From Turicimonas muris (GTDB lineage: Bacteria; Pseudomonadota; Gammaproteobacteria; Burkholderiales; Burkholderiaceae_F), in NCBI RefSeq assembly GCF_002221595.1, contig NZ_NHMP01000001.1:434001-498000 (forward strand): DNA of 64,000 bases, written 5' to 3'. The notes under the pieces are model-generated. The model saw only the letters and a program-made list of their open reading frames with translations, ran no database searches and was not told where the DNA came from. Position numbers and translations under genes: made by a program. Position 1 is the stretch's first letter, and the number at the start of each line of letters is the position of its first letter. Positions 1 to 8,823 of the stretch are shown in pieces.

Positions 1-306
1 CAATGGCAAGTCCATATGAACGGGAATGCCTTTAAGCAGAACAAGAGCTTCGTTAGCTAAATCCAAAGCGGAGTGCATTGCTCCTTCTTCACGGTCGTAA
101 TCTGAAGCTTCGTGAAGGGGCAGACGCTGATGGTGCGCCTGCACTTCTCGAACGACATGAAGTACCTCTGAGAACTTGGATCCATAAGGCCAATTTCTCT
201 TAAGTGCATTCAAGCGGTCCTTATTTTTCTGAACGAATTCAGAAAAAGGACGCGGGCGGACAAAATCCGCTGCGTGAATGTGCTGGGAGGTAGAAGGGGA
301 AAGCAT
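1..306 (-). CDS. Hypothetical protein, 5' part only (runs off window)
   Basis: An open frame on the minus strand begins with ATG at 304-306 and stays open for 102 codons to the window edge. The start lies 6 bp after the stop of the next upstream gene (313), so it probably belongs to the same transcript. The visible N-terminus (MLSPSTSQHIHAADF) is soluble and has no signal peptide or membrane segment. No clear Shine-Dalgarno is seen before the ATG, so translational coupling is likely. I do not recognise the family. It lies downstream of the ATPase/vWA module and may be part of the same mobile-element transcript. Confidence 0.5.
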   Translation of the reverse strand, partial: MLSPSTSQHIHAADFVRPRPFSEFVQKNKDRLNALKRNWPYGSKFSEVLHVVREVQAHHQRLPLHEASDYDREEGAMHSALDLANEALVLLKGIPVHMDLPL

Positions 307-312
307 TTGTAT

Positions 313-1602
313 TTAACAGTGGTAAGGAGTATTCAAAATGAAAGAAGTTAAATGTTTGCCGCTGGCACCTTGGTATTGGCTGTATTTAGTATCGTTTGTT
401 TCTTCCTGTTCCCCTTTGGCTTTTATTTCGGAGAATTTCTCAAGTTCTGAGTCGTCCAGATAATTTTGGGCAAAGTTGGCAAACGACCAATAAAGATATT
501 TCTGGGAACCATACTTTGGGGAGAGATGCATTAAGAATGAACAAACTCTTTGCTTGGTCAAGTAAAGTGTGTAAACGGCCGAGTCTCTCTTACAGAAACT
601 GAAATTGGTGCGCCCCCATTTAAAAACAGTCATGATATCGCACAAGAAACGGATCACTTTGCAGTGACATTTACGTCCGGATTGTCTACATGCCACAGGT
701 GTGTTTTCTGCTTGGAATTCTTTGTCGTTTTGGATCTCTCCTATCCACTCTCCTTCAGTTATATAGGACGGAAAAAGTTTTAACTTGGCAGCAATTTTAT
801 AAATGCATTTTTCCCAATTTTCTGTTGTTTTAGGAAGAGCCAATTTGTTCCCATAGGCATCAGTAATGGCATCGGAAAACACTTCTTTAAAGATGTCGTG
901 ATCCCAGGTCGGGTCTTTCTCTTTAGTTTTCAATTTTTTAAAAAATTTTTCGACGATGGGCCGAGTCGCTATACGATAAGACTTGCAAGACGCTACCATC
1001 CAAAGATGTTCGTCAACTGTTCCATTAAGGTTCAGTCTTTCATCTTTTTTTCTTAAACCTCCGGCGAGTTGATAAGGCAAAGGAACTTCCTCATTTTTGA
1101 GGACATAATCCTGCAAACTCTGAAAATGTCCCTTAGGAAGAGCAAATAGCTTCTTGCTCAAGGGAATATCGGCAATGACTCCTTTACGGAATTCGTTAAG
1201 GAATACATATTTCAAAACCGCTTGCCAACAATCTTTGCTATTGAAACTCGGAAGATATCTGAGTAATTTCTTTTCTGCTGCAGCAATCCTTTCTATATCT
1301 ATTGCCAGCATGCTGTTAACGGCTTCTTCAATTAATGCAATGGAAGGAAGCCGGGCGGAGACGCCGGTTTTGCGCTTCTTAATGTCCGGAGCAGCCACGA
1401 CAGAATAGGGTACACGGTAAGCAAATGTGCACATTGCTTCAGTCAGGTCTTTCTGGGGCAGACCTGACTGAGATAGGATGTCTTTTTGAAACATATACGT
1501 CATCGTGATTGCGAATCGGTTAATTGAAAAAATAAATGGCAATGGTTGTTGGCAAAAAGTTTCCGAGGAAATCTTTTTAGAACTAATGTTTGTTTCTTTC
1601 AT
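313..1602 (-). CDS. Hypothetical protein of the ATPase/vWA module
   Basis: A 429-residue frame whose ATG is preceded by a good Shine-Dalgarno (AGAGG, 6 nt spacing). No signal peptide or membrane helix is evident. The C-terminal third has several cysteines (CRQSGRKCHCKV, residues ~310-320) that might bind metal, but no standard zinc-finger spacing is clear. It follows the vWA gene by 108 bp containing a hairpin, and runs in the same direction as four other genes of the module. I do not recognise the family; function unknown. Its place in the operon suggests an accessory role in the same mobile element. Confidence 0.6.
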   Translation of the reverse strand: MKETNISSKKISSETFCQQPLPFIFSINRFAITMTYMFQKDILSQSGLPQKDLTEAMCTFAYRVPYSVVAAPDIKKRKTGVSARLPSIALIEEAVNSMLAIDIERIAAAEKKLLRYLPSFNSKDCWQAVLKYVFLNEFRKGVIADIPLSKKLFALPKGHFQSLQDYVLKNEEVPLPYQLAGGLRKKDERLNLNGTVDEHLWMVASCKSYRIATRPIVEKFFKKLKTKEKDPTWDHDIFKEVFSDAITDAYGNKLALPKTTENWEKCIYKIAAKLKLFPSYITEGEWIGEIQNDKEFQAENTPVACRQSGRKCHCKVIRFLCDIMTVFKWGRTNFSFCKRDSAVYTLYLTKQRVCSFLMHLSPKYGSQKYLYWSFANFAQNYLDDSELEKFSEIKAKGEQEETNDTKYSQYQGASGKHLTSFILNTPYHC

Positions 1603-1642
1603 AGCAACCTCTTGAAGGTGAACTTGACCGGTACTCCCGGGG

Positions 1643-1660
1643 CCCCAACGAAAGTTGGGG
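1643..1660 (-). other. Intercistronic hairpin
   Basis: A perfect 7-bp stem (CCCCAAC/GTTGGGG) with a 4-nt loop lies between the vWA gene and the downstream 429-aa gene. There is no U-run on the transcribed strand, so it is more likely an mRNA-stability or processing element than a terminator. Confidence 0.5.
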
Positions 1661-1710
1661 GTTTATCCTACCTATGAGAGCTTAGCTTTACCCCTAGGGT
1701 AATTCAAGAG

Positions 1711-3333
1711 CTAAGAAAGATTTAGCCGCCTAATTTGGTCTTCTTTACTCCAGTAATTACTTAGGAGCTGAAAGACTTTAGGAGCAAGTTGATTTACTTC
1801 AGTGATTGTCTCTTGATACTTAAACAAGCGTTCAACATCGTCGCCGATATTGATGCAAAGAATCTCAAACCCTTTCTTCTCTAGGAGAGAAGCGGTCTTT
1901 TCTATCTTGTCTGCCTCCGGACAAAGTCCGTCGGTGATGATAAAAATGATTTTCTTTGCCTCAGGGCGAATGGATAGCTGAACGGCTGCCGTATTGAGAC
2001 TCTCAACGACGGGCGTGAATCCGAATGCTTTGACAGAAGCAAAACGGGACACGGTTCTTCTGCACGTATCGTTAAAGTTTTTAACTTCCAGCAGTGTTTT
2101 TCTGGTTAAGCCGGGAAAGGCATAACATGAAGAAACACAACCTTCCAAAGACTCAAACATTTCTGCAACGGAATAAGCACAGAGTTTTGCTTTTTCAAGC
2201 ATCTCTTGAGTCATTGAACCGCTTCTGTCTAATAAAACAGCACAGGCAGCAGATTCTTGAATCTCAAAGTTTTCTTTCTTGAATACACGGCTGTCACCCA
2301 CATTAATGCGGCTGAGAACCGGATAGTCAATACAGCTTCCCGTTCTTCCTCTTAAAGAATTAGTTAACGTTTTAGCCTGAAAGAATCTTCTGAGCTTATT
2401 GGAGTGCAGGCCGCAAAGTTCTCTGGCTTCCGTCAGAAAATTTCCCGGATTCTCACTCATAAATTCATCCCTCTTTACGGTCCATACGGCAAAGCCGTAA
2501 GGTTCTTCGGAAGAAAAGTCTTCTGCGCATTGTTTGGAATCCAACAACTGCTCGCAGTTCTTGCCCAGATCAAGATCATGGCAATCTGCAAAAGCAGCCT
2601 CCAGAAATTTTTCCGCTTTCTTTTCGGCAAATTTCTGTTCCACCGGAGAGAGCCGAGGATTCGTTCCCATCGAAGCGATTTCTTTAGGAGCGCTCGGACA
2701 TCCGGCAGGAACAAATTTAGCCAAAATTTTGCGGGCGATCTCAATGATTTCAGCCGTGCATGAAGCATTAACAGTAGGTTCTGCCATGGTGCATAAACGA
2801 GTAAATAATGCCCGTCCATACTTTTTGCAGAACACTTGTTCTGTCTGCTGAATCGGAAGATTCTCCAAATGAAAACAATGCACCTTGTCAACTAAATGCC
2901 AGTAAAGCGCTAAACACAGCAGTCTCAGCGGAGAATCTTCTTCTTTTGCAAGAGGAAGTTTGCCGAGTTTGGCAAATGTTTCGTAAAGATCCCGGCGCAT
3001 GAGATAAGAACCCGGGCAGCGGTCTGCCATGACTTTATCAATGCGGATATCTTCTAAAACATTTACCAGCGGTTTAAACGCTTTACAGTCTTCCAAGCAT
3101 TCAAACTCGGAATAAAGTACATGAGCAATTTCATGAACCGCATGGCCGAACAGAATGGTTGTCGCTGCAGCGTCTTTCGGATTTACATTAGGCAGGTGAA
3201 TCGTATTGCCGTCTGTAGAAGCGTGTTCCGCACCGAAATTTAGATTGACCGGTTTATTGGCATTCACACCGGTAAAATTTGCAATGCTGTTTTGAATCTC
3301 CGCAAGAGTTAAAAAGTTTTTATCAATAGCCAT
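1711..3333 (-). CDS. CobT-like vWA-domain protein with HExxH motif
   Basis: A 540-residue cytosolic protein with two parts. The N-terminal part carries HEIAH (residues 67-71) followed by NVLEDIRID (91-99), the zincin-like arrangement seen in CobT-related vWA proteins. The C-terminal part is a von Willebrand A domain with the MIDAS motif DRSGS (369-373) and a second conserved segment IIFIITDG. The start is supported by AGGAG upstream. No cobalamin genes are nearby, so a true cobaltochelatase role is unlikely. The gene sits in a row with a DUF3150 protein and a CobS/MoxR-like ATPase, a trio known from integrative elements and large plasmids. By analogy with MoxR-vWA pairs it may be the substrate-binding or remodelling partner of the ATPase (inference). 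Confidence 0.8.
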   Translation of the reverse strand: MAIDKNFLTLAEIQNSIANFTGVNANKPVNLNFGAEHASTDGNTIHLPNVNPKDAAATTILFGHAVHEIAHVLYSEFECLEDCKAFKPLVNVLEDIRIDKVMADRCPGSYLMRRDLYETFAKLGKLPLAKEEDSPLRLLCLALYWHLVDKVHCFHLENLPIQQTEQVFCKKYGRALFTRLCTMAEPTVNASCTAEIIEIARKILAKFVPAGCPSAPKEIASMGTNPRLSPVEQKFAEKKAEKFLEAAFADCHDLDLGKNCEQLLDSKQCAEDFSSEEPYGFAVWTVKRDEFMSENPGNFLTEARELCGLHSNKLRRFFQAKTLTNSLRGRTGSCIDYPVLSRINVGDSRVFKKENFEIQESAACAVLLDRSGSMTQEMLEKAKLCAYSVAEMFESLEGCVSSCYAFPGLTRKTLLEVKNFNDTCRRTVSRFASVKAFGFTPVVESLNTAAVQLSIRPEAKKIIFIITDGLCPEADKIEKTASLLEKKGFEILCINIGDDVERLFKYQETITEVNQLAPKVFQLLSNYWSKEDQIRRLNLS

Positions 3334-3356
3334 TAGAATTCTCCTTCGAAGATGAC

Positions 3357-3379
3357 CCGGAGAAGAAAATCTTCTCCGG
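3357..3379 (-). other. Intercistronic hairpin
   Basis: A perfect palindrome with CCGGAGAAGA and TCTTCTCCGG arms lies in the 65-bp gap between the DUF3150 gene and the vWA gene. There is no T-run on the transcribed side. Confidence 0.5.
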
Positions 3380-3398
3380 AATCCGCTTCAGGGCGTTG

Positions 3399-4547
3399 TT
3401 AACCAATAAAGAGGCTTCGGCCTCGTGCTAAGACAGAATCCACGGAACACGTCCATTTCTTCACGGGCTCTTCATCTTTTCCCAAAGATGAAGAGTCATT
3501 TCCCTCCGAAGCATTTCTCAAAGCGATGCCTTGATAAGCAGAATTTGCTTCTGAGGTAAGTGCTGTCTCGGCTATTGCCGGACAGTCATCGGTGTTCTCT
3601 TGGCCAGTATTGCCTGCCGGCTCAGTCGAATCCGATTGAAAAGAAGGTATATCCGTGCCGTGAACATTGACCTGCACTCTTCCGTTTACGGTGTCCTCTG
3701 CAGGACATTGGCCCTTGCCGAAAAAATCAATTGATTCCAGACGAGTAATCGAATCCAGCGCATCAATAATCCTTTCGGAAGTTTGCATAGCCTTAGGTCT
3801 CTGGGCAGTTACGATGTAGGCACCCTTTAATTTGACAGCGGCAGTGCCGATGTTAGGGTGGGAACGCCTCCATGTATCAAGCTTTTCACTCAGTTCTAAG
3901 CACCGGTAGAGCAGGGCATCCGGAATCTCGAGAGATTCCTTCAGCAAAGCCTCAATATCCTGAGCTTCGTTTGACATCCGCTGACAGAAGTCAGTTAGGA
4001 AAGATTCATACGAAGAAGAATGTCCGTGTTTAAAACTTGCCAGAGAAAATGCGTCATAGTTGAAACGAATATGCCCAAGGACATATTTGAGGGAAGGGAC
4101 GGATACCAGATCCGAACAGCCCCGAGGAATAATTCCTTGAGCCCGTGCTTCCCGCATTTTTTCGTATGCATGAGCAAAGTGTTCATCCCGTTGTTTAATA
4201 AACGACGCTCTGATTTCCTTTAACTCATCCAAAGCCATCCGGGCGCAGTCAGCAGGCATTACATATCCGTTGAGATAGGTTTCGCCGTGCTGCTTGCAGA
4301 ACCGTTTGGCTCTATTACGCAAATCCGTAAACGGTTTCAAAATCTCGCTAGGAACAATTCTTTTGCGGAGCATGCTCTCAGAGCCGTCCTCCACAGATAA
4401 TTGTTCGGTTGTGGTTCCCGTCCAGACCGAAATCCGGAAACAAACCATCACTAACGATTGTTTGAAATTTGCTGCTTCCTTTTTATCGGTTGAAGCAACA
4501 TCCTTTGGCTCCTCATGAAGGAGACCGTCAAATAAAGTATTTGTCAT
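3399..4547 (-). CDS. DUF3150-like protein
   Basis: A 382-residue soluble protein. The central part, with long charged helices around SEILKPFTDLRNRAKRFCKQHG and the segment RALDELKEIR...RDEHF, resembles DUF3150 proteins from integrative elements. The C-terminal ~130 residues are low-complexity and acidic. It stands between the AAA+ ATPase and the vWA protein, the usual place of DUF3150 in such trios. The family has no established biochemical activity; a role as an adaptor between ATPase and vWA protein is inference. The start at 4547 has only a weak Shine-Dalgarno. Confidence 0.7.
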   Translation of the reverse strand: MTNTLFDGLLHEEPKDVASTDKKEAANFKQSLVMVCFRISVWTGTTTEQLSVEDGSESMLRKRIVPSEILKPFTDLRNRAKRFCKQHGETYLNGYVMPADCARMALDELKEIRASFIKQRDEHFAHAYEKMREARAQGIIPRGCSDLVSVPSLKYVLGHIRFNYDAFSLASFKHGHSSSYESFLTDFCQRMSNEAQDIEALLKESLEIPDALLYRCLELSEKLDTWRRSHPNIGTAAVKLKGAYIVTAQRPKAMQTSERIIDALDSITRLESIDFFGKGQCPAEDTVNGRVQVNVHGTDIPSFQSDSTEPAGNTGQENTDDCPAIAETALTSEANSAYQGIALRNASEGNDSSSLGKDEEPVKKWTCSVDSVLARGRSLFIG

Positions 4548-4583
4548 AAGACCATTCTTAAATAAAAAAGGGGCCTTACGACC

Positions 4584-4616
4584 CTCGTTAACGGGACATA
4601 AAGCCCCGTTAACGAG
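4584..4616 (-). other. Intercistronic hairpin
   Basis: A perfect 12-bp stem (CTCGTTAACGGG/CCCGTTAACGAG, 9-nt loop) lies between the ATPase and DUF3150 genes. It is one of four strong stems, each in a different gap of this operon. Confidence 0.55.
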
Positions 4617-4699
4617 GTGGTGAAAATCTTTTGTAAGTTTTTCACCGGAAGTGAAATTCGTATGCAGTCTCTCGGAAGCCTAAAAGGCTTCCGAAGAAA

Positions 4700-5722
4700 T
4701 TAAGGCGCTGCCAAATGCGTGCAGATATCACCGAGTTCTGCTTCAACAATTTTTTCGATTGTTAAAGCACTGGTTCTATCGACCGCTTCAGTCAGTGCAA
4801 TCCGGAGGGCCCAGTTAAGGGCCTCTCTGACGCTGAGTCTCCCGGATCTTCCTGAAATAATTAGAAGATCTTTGAGGCGCAGTAAAACTCGCGTAGAGAT
4901 GGTTGCTTCAATCGGCTGAACACCGGGAGTCCCGTTGTAAGCCTCCCGCACTTTGGCGGCGGCTTTTCTGAGCCGAAGAGCGAACTCTTTTTTCCAGCTT
5001 TGCAAAGTCATACCGTGAACTTCTATATCAGGGATTTGGCTCTCAATGAGCTTCATCTCTGCAGAAGCATCGATATACTCCATCCTTAATTTCCAACAGC
5101 GATCCATTACTGCCGGATCCTGCAGGTGTCTTCCAAGATAAAGACCGCTGCTGTCGTCGGTCATACCTCTGATATTGTCTGTCATTACAATCCGCGCCCG
5201 AGGGTGCTTCTTGATGACTTCCCCGGTTGCTTCTATAAATAGAGGCGAACCTTCAAGAAGTTCATTGACTGACAGCCAAAGATCAGCAGGCGCCGCTGAC
5301 ATTTCATTGATTAAAAAGACCATGCCGTATCTCCAAGCCCTGGTTAAAGGACCGTCGACAAAGCGCATGCTCTTGTCTTTATCAATGATGTAGTGGCCGA
5401 TGAGATCTGTTCTATCGAGCCGGGAGCGAGCCGTTAATGAAACAACGGGCGCACCGACCCGGGCGCAAAACTGGTTTACAAAACTAGTTTTGCCGGAACC
5501 GTGAGGACCGCTTATGAACAAAGGTTCATCTGGTGCTGCTTCCCACCAAATCGTCATGATGCCGAGCTGCTGAGGCTGAAAGACATAATGCGGATTACGT
5601 TCGGGAATGAGGGCCAAGACGGACTGGTCCGCATTGCCGTTCGAAAATCCCAAGACAGAGCCCGGCTTGCGCAAACCAAATTCCGTCATGGCGACTTCTT
5701 TGTCATAAACCATATTCAACAT
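4700..5722 (-). CDS. CobS/MoxR-like AAA+ ATPase
   Basis: A 340-residue P-loop ATPase. Walker A is GPHGSGKT (72-79). The Walker B region is VFLINE (135-140), with Asn-Glu in place of the usual Asp-Glu. It is followed by sensor-type residues near MTDN and an arginine-rich C-terminal helical lid, all typical of the CobS/MoxR branch. AGGAG precedes the ATG. Together with the downstream DUF3150 and HExxH-vWA genes it forms a CobS-like/CobT-like pair without corrin genes, as found on integrative elements and large plasmids. Likely role: ATP-driven remodelling of an unknown macromolecular target in the cytosol, possibly in element maintenance or conjugation (inference). Confidence 0.85.
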   Translation of the reverse strand: MLNMVYDKEVAMTEFGLRKPGSVLGFSNGNADQSVLALIPERNPHYVFQPQQLGIMTIWWEAAPDEPLFISGPHGSGKTSFVNQFCARVGAPVVSLTARSRLDRTDLIGHYIIDKDKSMRFVDGPLTRAWRYGMVFLINEMSAAPADLWLSVNELLEGSPLFIEATGEVIKKHPRARIVMTDNIRGMTDDSSGLYLGRHLQDPAVMDRCWKLRMEYIDASAEMKLIESQIPDIEVHGMTLQSWKKEFALRLRKAAAKVREAYNGTPGVQPIEATISTRVLLRLKDLLIISGRSGRLSVREALNWALRIALTEAVDRTSALTIEKIVEAELGDICTHLAAP

Positions 5723-5769
5723 AAGATAACTCCTTAGTAAAGAAAATTAAAAAGGGGCACCCCATGTGA

Positions 5770-5787
5770 CCGGGGCGAAAGCCCCGG
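5770..5787 (-). other. Intercistronic hairpin
   Basis: A perfect 7-bp GC stem (CCGGGGC/GCCCCGG) with a 4-nt loop lies between the primase and ATPase genes. It is strong enough to block exonucleases but has no adjacent U-run. Confidence 0.5.
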
Positions 5788-5930
5788 AGGGATAGGAAAG
5801 AAAGCCGTCTAGCGTCTTTCACGAATTTTTTGTGTTCTTACGAACACGGGTTCTCTGATACTGCAGGCGCAGCTTTGTCTATGTGACGAAGCTTTCAGAG
5901 GAGCTTGAGGTATTTCAAACGAAGTTTGAT

Positions 5931-6914
5931 CTACCGCTTTGAAGAGAGAAGTACATCATTCCAATCTGAATCGACTTCAGGTGGGATGACGACCGAGATC
6001 TTCAAAGACTTGTATTTTTGAGCAAGGACGGAAGCTGCGGTGAACGCTTCTTTCTGTCCGACGAAGTTGGAATCGTTATCAGCGAAGATAAACAATTCTT
6101 TTACTTTTTTAGGAGGAACGAAGTTTTTAAAGTTGAAGGCCGAGATAACCGACCACACGGGCATTTCGTGAAGAATGCACGCGGACATTGCTGTCTCAAC
6201 TCCTTCCGCTAATCCAAGCCGGCCGTCGTCAGGGTTGATTTCTCCAAGCTTGATGAAGCCGCCGGAGATTTCTTTTCCAAAGACTTTCTTTGGTGCCTTG
6301 ACTTTGGCTTTTTGACCGTTGTCTAAGTAAATCCGAAGGATATTGAAGCATTCTTCTTCAGAGGAATCTATCCGGCAGAGGATACCTTCATAGTACTTCT
6401 CCTCCCAGGAAGATCCATCTTTAGACTTTTCTGCGTAACGCAAATGATCAAAGAAACGAAGTGATTGGAAGTTTCGGCCATTTAATCCTCTTGAAGAAAG
6501 ATAACGATCCGGGGATGTATCTTTTTCAATTTGAGAGCCTAAATTCCATAAGTCTTTCGAGGTAAAAGTTTTACGGGACTTAGCTTTCTTCGGTTTCGGT
6601 TCTGAAGGAACTTCGGCTGGGATTCCAAGTTGAGCTCCCAATGAAACGATTACTTCTGAGAAGTTCTTATGGGTTAAATCCATAATCACTTTAATGCCGT
6701 CTCGATGACCGCAATGGCGGCAATAACAATCTCCGTTGCCGAACTTGTCGGTAAAAGAGAAGCGATCGCTGCCTCCGCAGAACGGACAAGGCTGATTTGG
6801 TTTAGCTAATACTTCTGCGCCTAAATGCTGCTCCAGAACGCTTTTCCAGTTTCCTTTGAGCTGAGCTTTAACAAGCTGCTGAAACTCAGCAGAAGGTTGG
6901 ATTGAATTTTGCAT
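5931..6914 (-). CDS. Zinc-ribbon/Toprim primase-like protein
   Basis: A 327-residue protein with a P4/DnaG-type zinc ribbon at the N-terminus (C43-P-F-C46 and C65-R-H-C68) and a Toprim domain in the C-terminal half. The Toprim acidic residues are in LAEGVETAMSA and FIFADNDSN. This is the layout of plasmid and phage primases. No helicase domain is fused. AAGGA precedes the ATG. It is the promoter-proximal gene of the minus-strand module, so the set looks like a replication/maintenance block of an integrative element or phage-plasmid. Priming activity is inferred from the domains. Confidence 0.8.
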   Translation of the reverse strand: MQNSIQPSAEFQQLVKAQLKGNWKSVLEQHLGAEVLAKPNQPCPFCGGSDRFSFTDKFGNGDCYCRHCGHRDGIKVIMDLTHKNFSEVIVSLGAQLGIPAEVPSEPKPKKAKSRKTFTSKDLWNLGSQIEKDTSPDRYLSSRGLNGRNFQSLRFFDHLRYAEKSKDGSSWEEKYYEGILCRIDSSEEECFNILRIYLDNGQKAKVKAPKKVFGKEISGGFIKLGEINPDDGRLGLAEGVETAMSACILHEMPVWSVISAFNFKNFVPPKKVKELFIFADNDSNFVGQKEAFTAASVLAQKYKSLKISVVIPPEVDSDWNDVLLSSKR

Positions 6915-6916
6915 GA

Positions 6917-7812
6917 TTAAAAATCCTTAAAAATTCGACGTTCTGTTACCGCACAGCGGAAAGGGAATCCGCCGATTGGTGAATTGATGATCCATCCGAA
7001 GATGGGCTTTTGAGAAAACAGAAAATTCTTAACGGTTTTTCTCGGAGCCGGTCGATTAAGGTCGACAACCATTGGGTGCGAACTGTACAGGAGCCCAAAA
7101 AATAAAAAAAGACGACCAACTCGAGGTGATTTGCGGATATTTGCAAAAAAATGGAAATTCATTCAAGACGGTTAACTATTTATACTCCCTGGGAGGCAGT
7201 TATTGTTTTCGATGGGTGAATAATTTTGACAGAGGGGTAATTAAATAGCGGGTGGTTTTACGAACATTTTCTTTTATCGGAATTTTAAAGCTTAAAGCCC
7301 AGCTTTCAAAGCTAAAGCGAAGACTTAAGTTTTTCATTCGGACTAGATAATGGAGCCGTTAAGAGAGAAAAAGGTCGTTTAAAACTAGTTGTTCTTAACA
7401 TCTTAATCCTTTGTTTTTAAGAAAGATTTCTAGGAAAATAGTTGAATGCTCGAAAAGGAAAAGGTGACTGTGTTAGAGAGAGGGAAAACCCTTAGTTCCT
7501 AATAAAAAAAAAAAAAAAAATAGAAATTTCTTTAAATAATGCGTAGACTCGGAAAAAATTAAAAAGCTCAGGCTGGGAGGGGAACTTGCGCAACAGACGC
7601 ATTCAATAGGCATAGAAAAAGGAATTTTTCCCTTTATTTCTTATGAAAAGGCTTTGTTCTGTCTAAGAATCTTACATGTAAAGTTCTTTAGGTATAGCAA
7701 AGGGTTTGTAAAAATATTGATGCTCCTTCTACTAGCATTACGTTCCCCAACCGACCGATCCATACAAGGTTTCTGGATTTTTATTTATTTTGAATATCTC
7801 AATGAAGACAAT
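6917..7812. other. Intergenic region with 17-bp poly-A tract
   Basis: About 0.9 kb between the divergent primase module and the glycan locus. Two overlapping minus-strand frames (about 6917-7162) show no ribosome site or recognisable protein and are probably spurious. A run of 17 A (7504-7520) lies about 290 bp before the first glycan gene. Slippage there could alter promoter spacing, but I cannot place a convincing promoter. A TTGACA hexamer at about 7226 lacks a good -10. No RNA gene was recognised. Confidence 0.4.
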
Positions 7813-8823
7813 ATGTATAAAGGTAATAAAGTAGCAATTGGAGTCCCTTGTTACAACGAAGCTGTTGCTCTCCCAAAAGTTCTTGAAGACATCACTAAGT
7901 ATTTTCCGGAAGGTGAAGTCTATGTTTTTGACAACAACTCTACTGATGACACTTTCCAAGTTGCAGAAAATTATTTTTCATCCTCTAAACAGATTTTAAG
8001 AACTGAAGAATATGGACTTTTAATGGGGGGGGTATTCAAGGTCAAAGCTAAAGGAAAAGGCAACGTAGTCACCCAATTTTTTTCCATAATCGAGGCTGAT
8101 ATATACGTTATTGTAGACGGAGATGCAACATATGATATTGCGTCATTGAGGTCGATGATTGACATTCTTCTCCAAAAGAGGTTGGACATGGTAGTTGGAA
8201 GAAGAGTTGAAATTGACAGTGATCCGGGGAATAAAGTTTACAGAAAAGGGCATAGGTTTGGAAATAAAGTTATAACTAGTGCTATTGCCTACGTTTTTGA
8301 TCAAAAATCTTCGAAAAGAATTTTCCGAGACATGCTCTCTGGCTTTAGAGTTTTTTCAAGACGTTACGTTAAATCATTCCCTTCTCTATCCCAAGGTTTT
8401 GAAATTGAAACTCAATTGAATGTCCATGCGCTTCAATTAAAAATGAGATGTGAAGAAATTCCAACCCCGTATTACAAGAGACCTGACGGAAGTGAGAGTA
8501 AGTTATCGACTTACAAGGACGGGGTCAGAATTGCCTGGACTATTTTTAAGATTTATGCAACTGAAAAGCCTCTGTTTTTTTATTCAGTTTTGGCAATTTT
8601 TTTCGGATTTTTATCGATCATCTTAGCCGTTCCCATATTAGTCACTTACCTAAATACTGGAATGGTTCCACGCCTACCTACCGCAGTGCTTTCTACTGGG
8701 TTGATGATCTTTGCTTTCCTAAGTTTTGTGGCTGGTATTATTTTGCAAACGGTCACTAAAGGAAGAATTGAATTTAAACGTCTTTTATATCTTTCCTATC
8801 CGGTCCCTCATGAAAAGAAGTAG
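7813..8823 (+). CDS. GtrB-like polyprenyl-phosphate GT2 glycosyltransferase
   Basis: A 336-residue DPM1/GtrB-type enzyme that would move a sugar from a nucleotide donor to undecaprenyl phosphate at the inner membrane. It has a GT-A domain with GVPCYNE (10-16), the DGD metal motif (102-104) in EADIYVIVDGDATYD, and two C-terminal membrane helices (about 255-278 and 291-313). The start at 7813 fits the family N-terminus; a longer in-frame extension to 7654 is not conserved-looking. Codons 71-74 contain a G8 tract (8025-8032), so a one-base slip would truncate the protein; it is in frame here. It overlaps the GtrA gene by 14 bp, and a GT-C-like gene follows, giving a gtr-style trio. Confidence 0.85.
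   Translation: MYKGNKVAIGVPCYNEAVALPKVLEDITKYFPEGEVYVFDNNSTDDTFQVAENYFSSSKQILRTEEYGLLMGGVFKVKAKGKGNVVTQFFSIIEADIYVIVDGDATYDIASLRSMIDILLQKRLDMVVGRRVEIDSDPGNKVYRKGHRFGNKVITSAIAYVFDQKSSKRIFRDMLSGFRVFSRRYVKSFPSLSQGFEIETQLNVHALQLKMRCEEIPTPYYKRPDGSESKLSTYKDGVRIAWTIFKIYATEKPLFFYSVLAIFFGFLSIILAVPILVTYLNTGMVPRLPTAVLSTGLMIFAFLSFVAGIILQTVTKGRIEFKRLLYLSYPVPHEKK
8025..8032 (+). repeat. G8 homopolymer in glycosyltransferase gene
   Basis: Eight consecutive G in the coding strand (ATG GGG GGG GTA, codons 71-74). Poly-G tracts of this length in surface-glycan genes are classic slipped-strand contingency sites in other bacteria. In this sequence the frame is ON. Confidence 0.6.

Noticed and set aside
2404-2891. 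Several long frames opposite the vWA gene
   Set aside because: They are antisense shadows of a well-supported protein with clear motifs.
1711-5722. Cobaltochelatase CobS/CobT for vitamin B12 synthesis
   Set aside because: No CobN or other corrin genes are nearby, and the setting with DUF3150 and a primase is that of a mobile element.
6917-7162. Minus-strand 81-codon frame ending just before the primase start
   Set aside because: No ribosome site, an overlapping 66-codon frame in another register, and composition unlike the neighbouring genes; most likely leader sequence of the primase operon.
7654-7812. N-terminal extension of the GtrB-like enzyme
   Set aside because: The extension is not family-like, while ATG 7813 begins exactly at the conserved GT2 strand.
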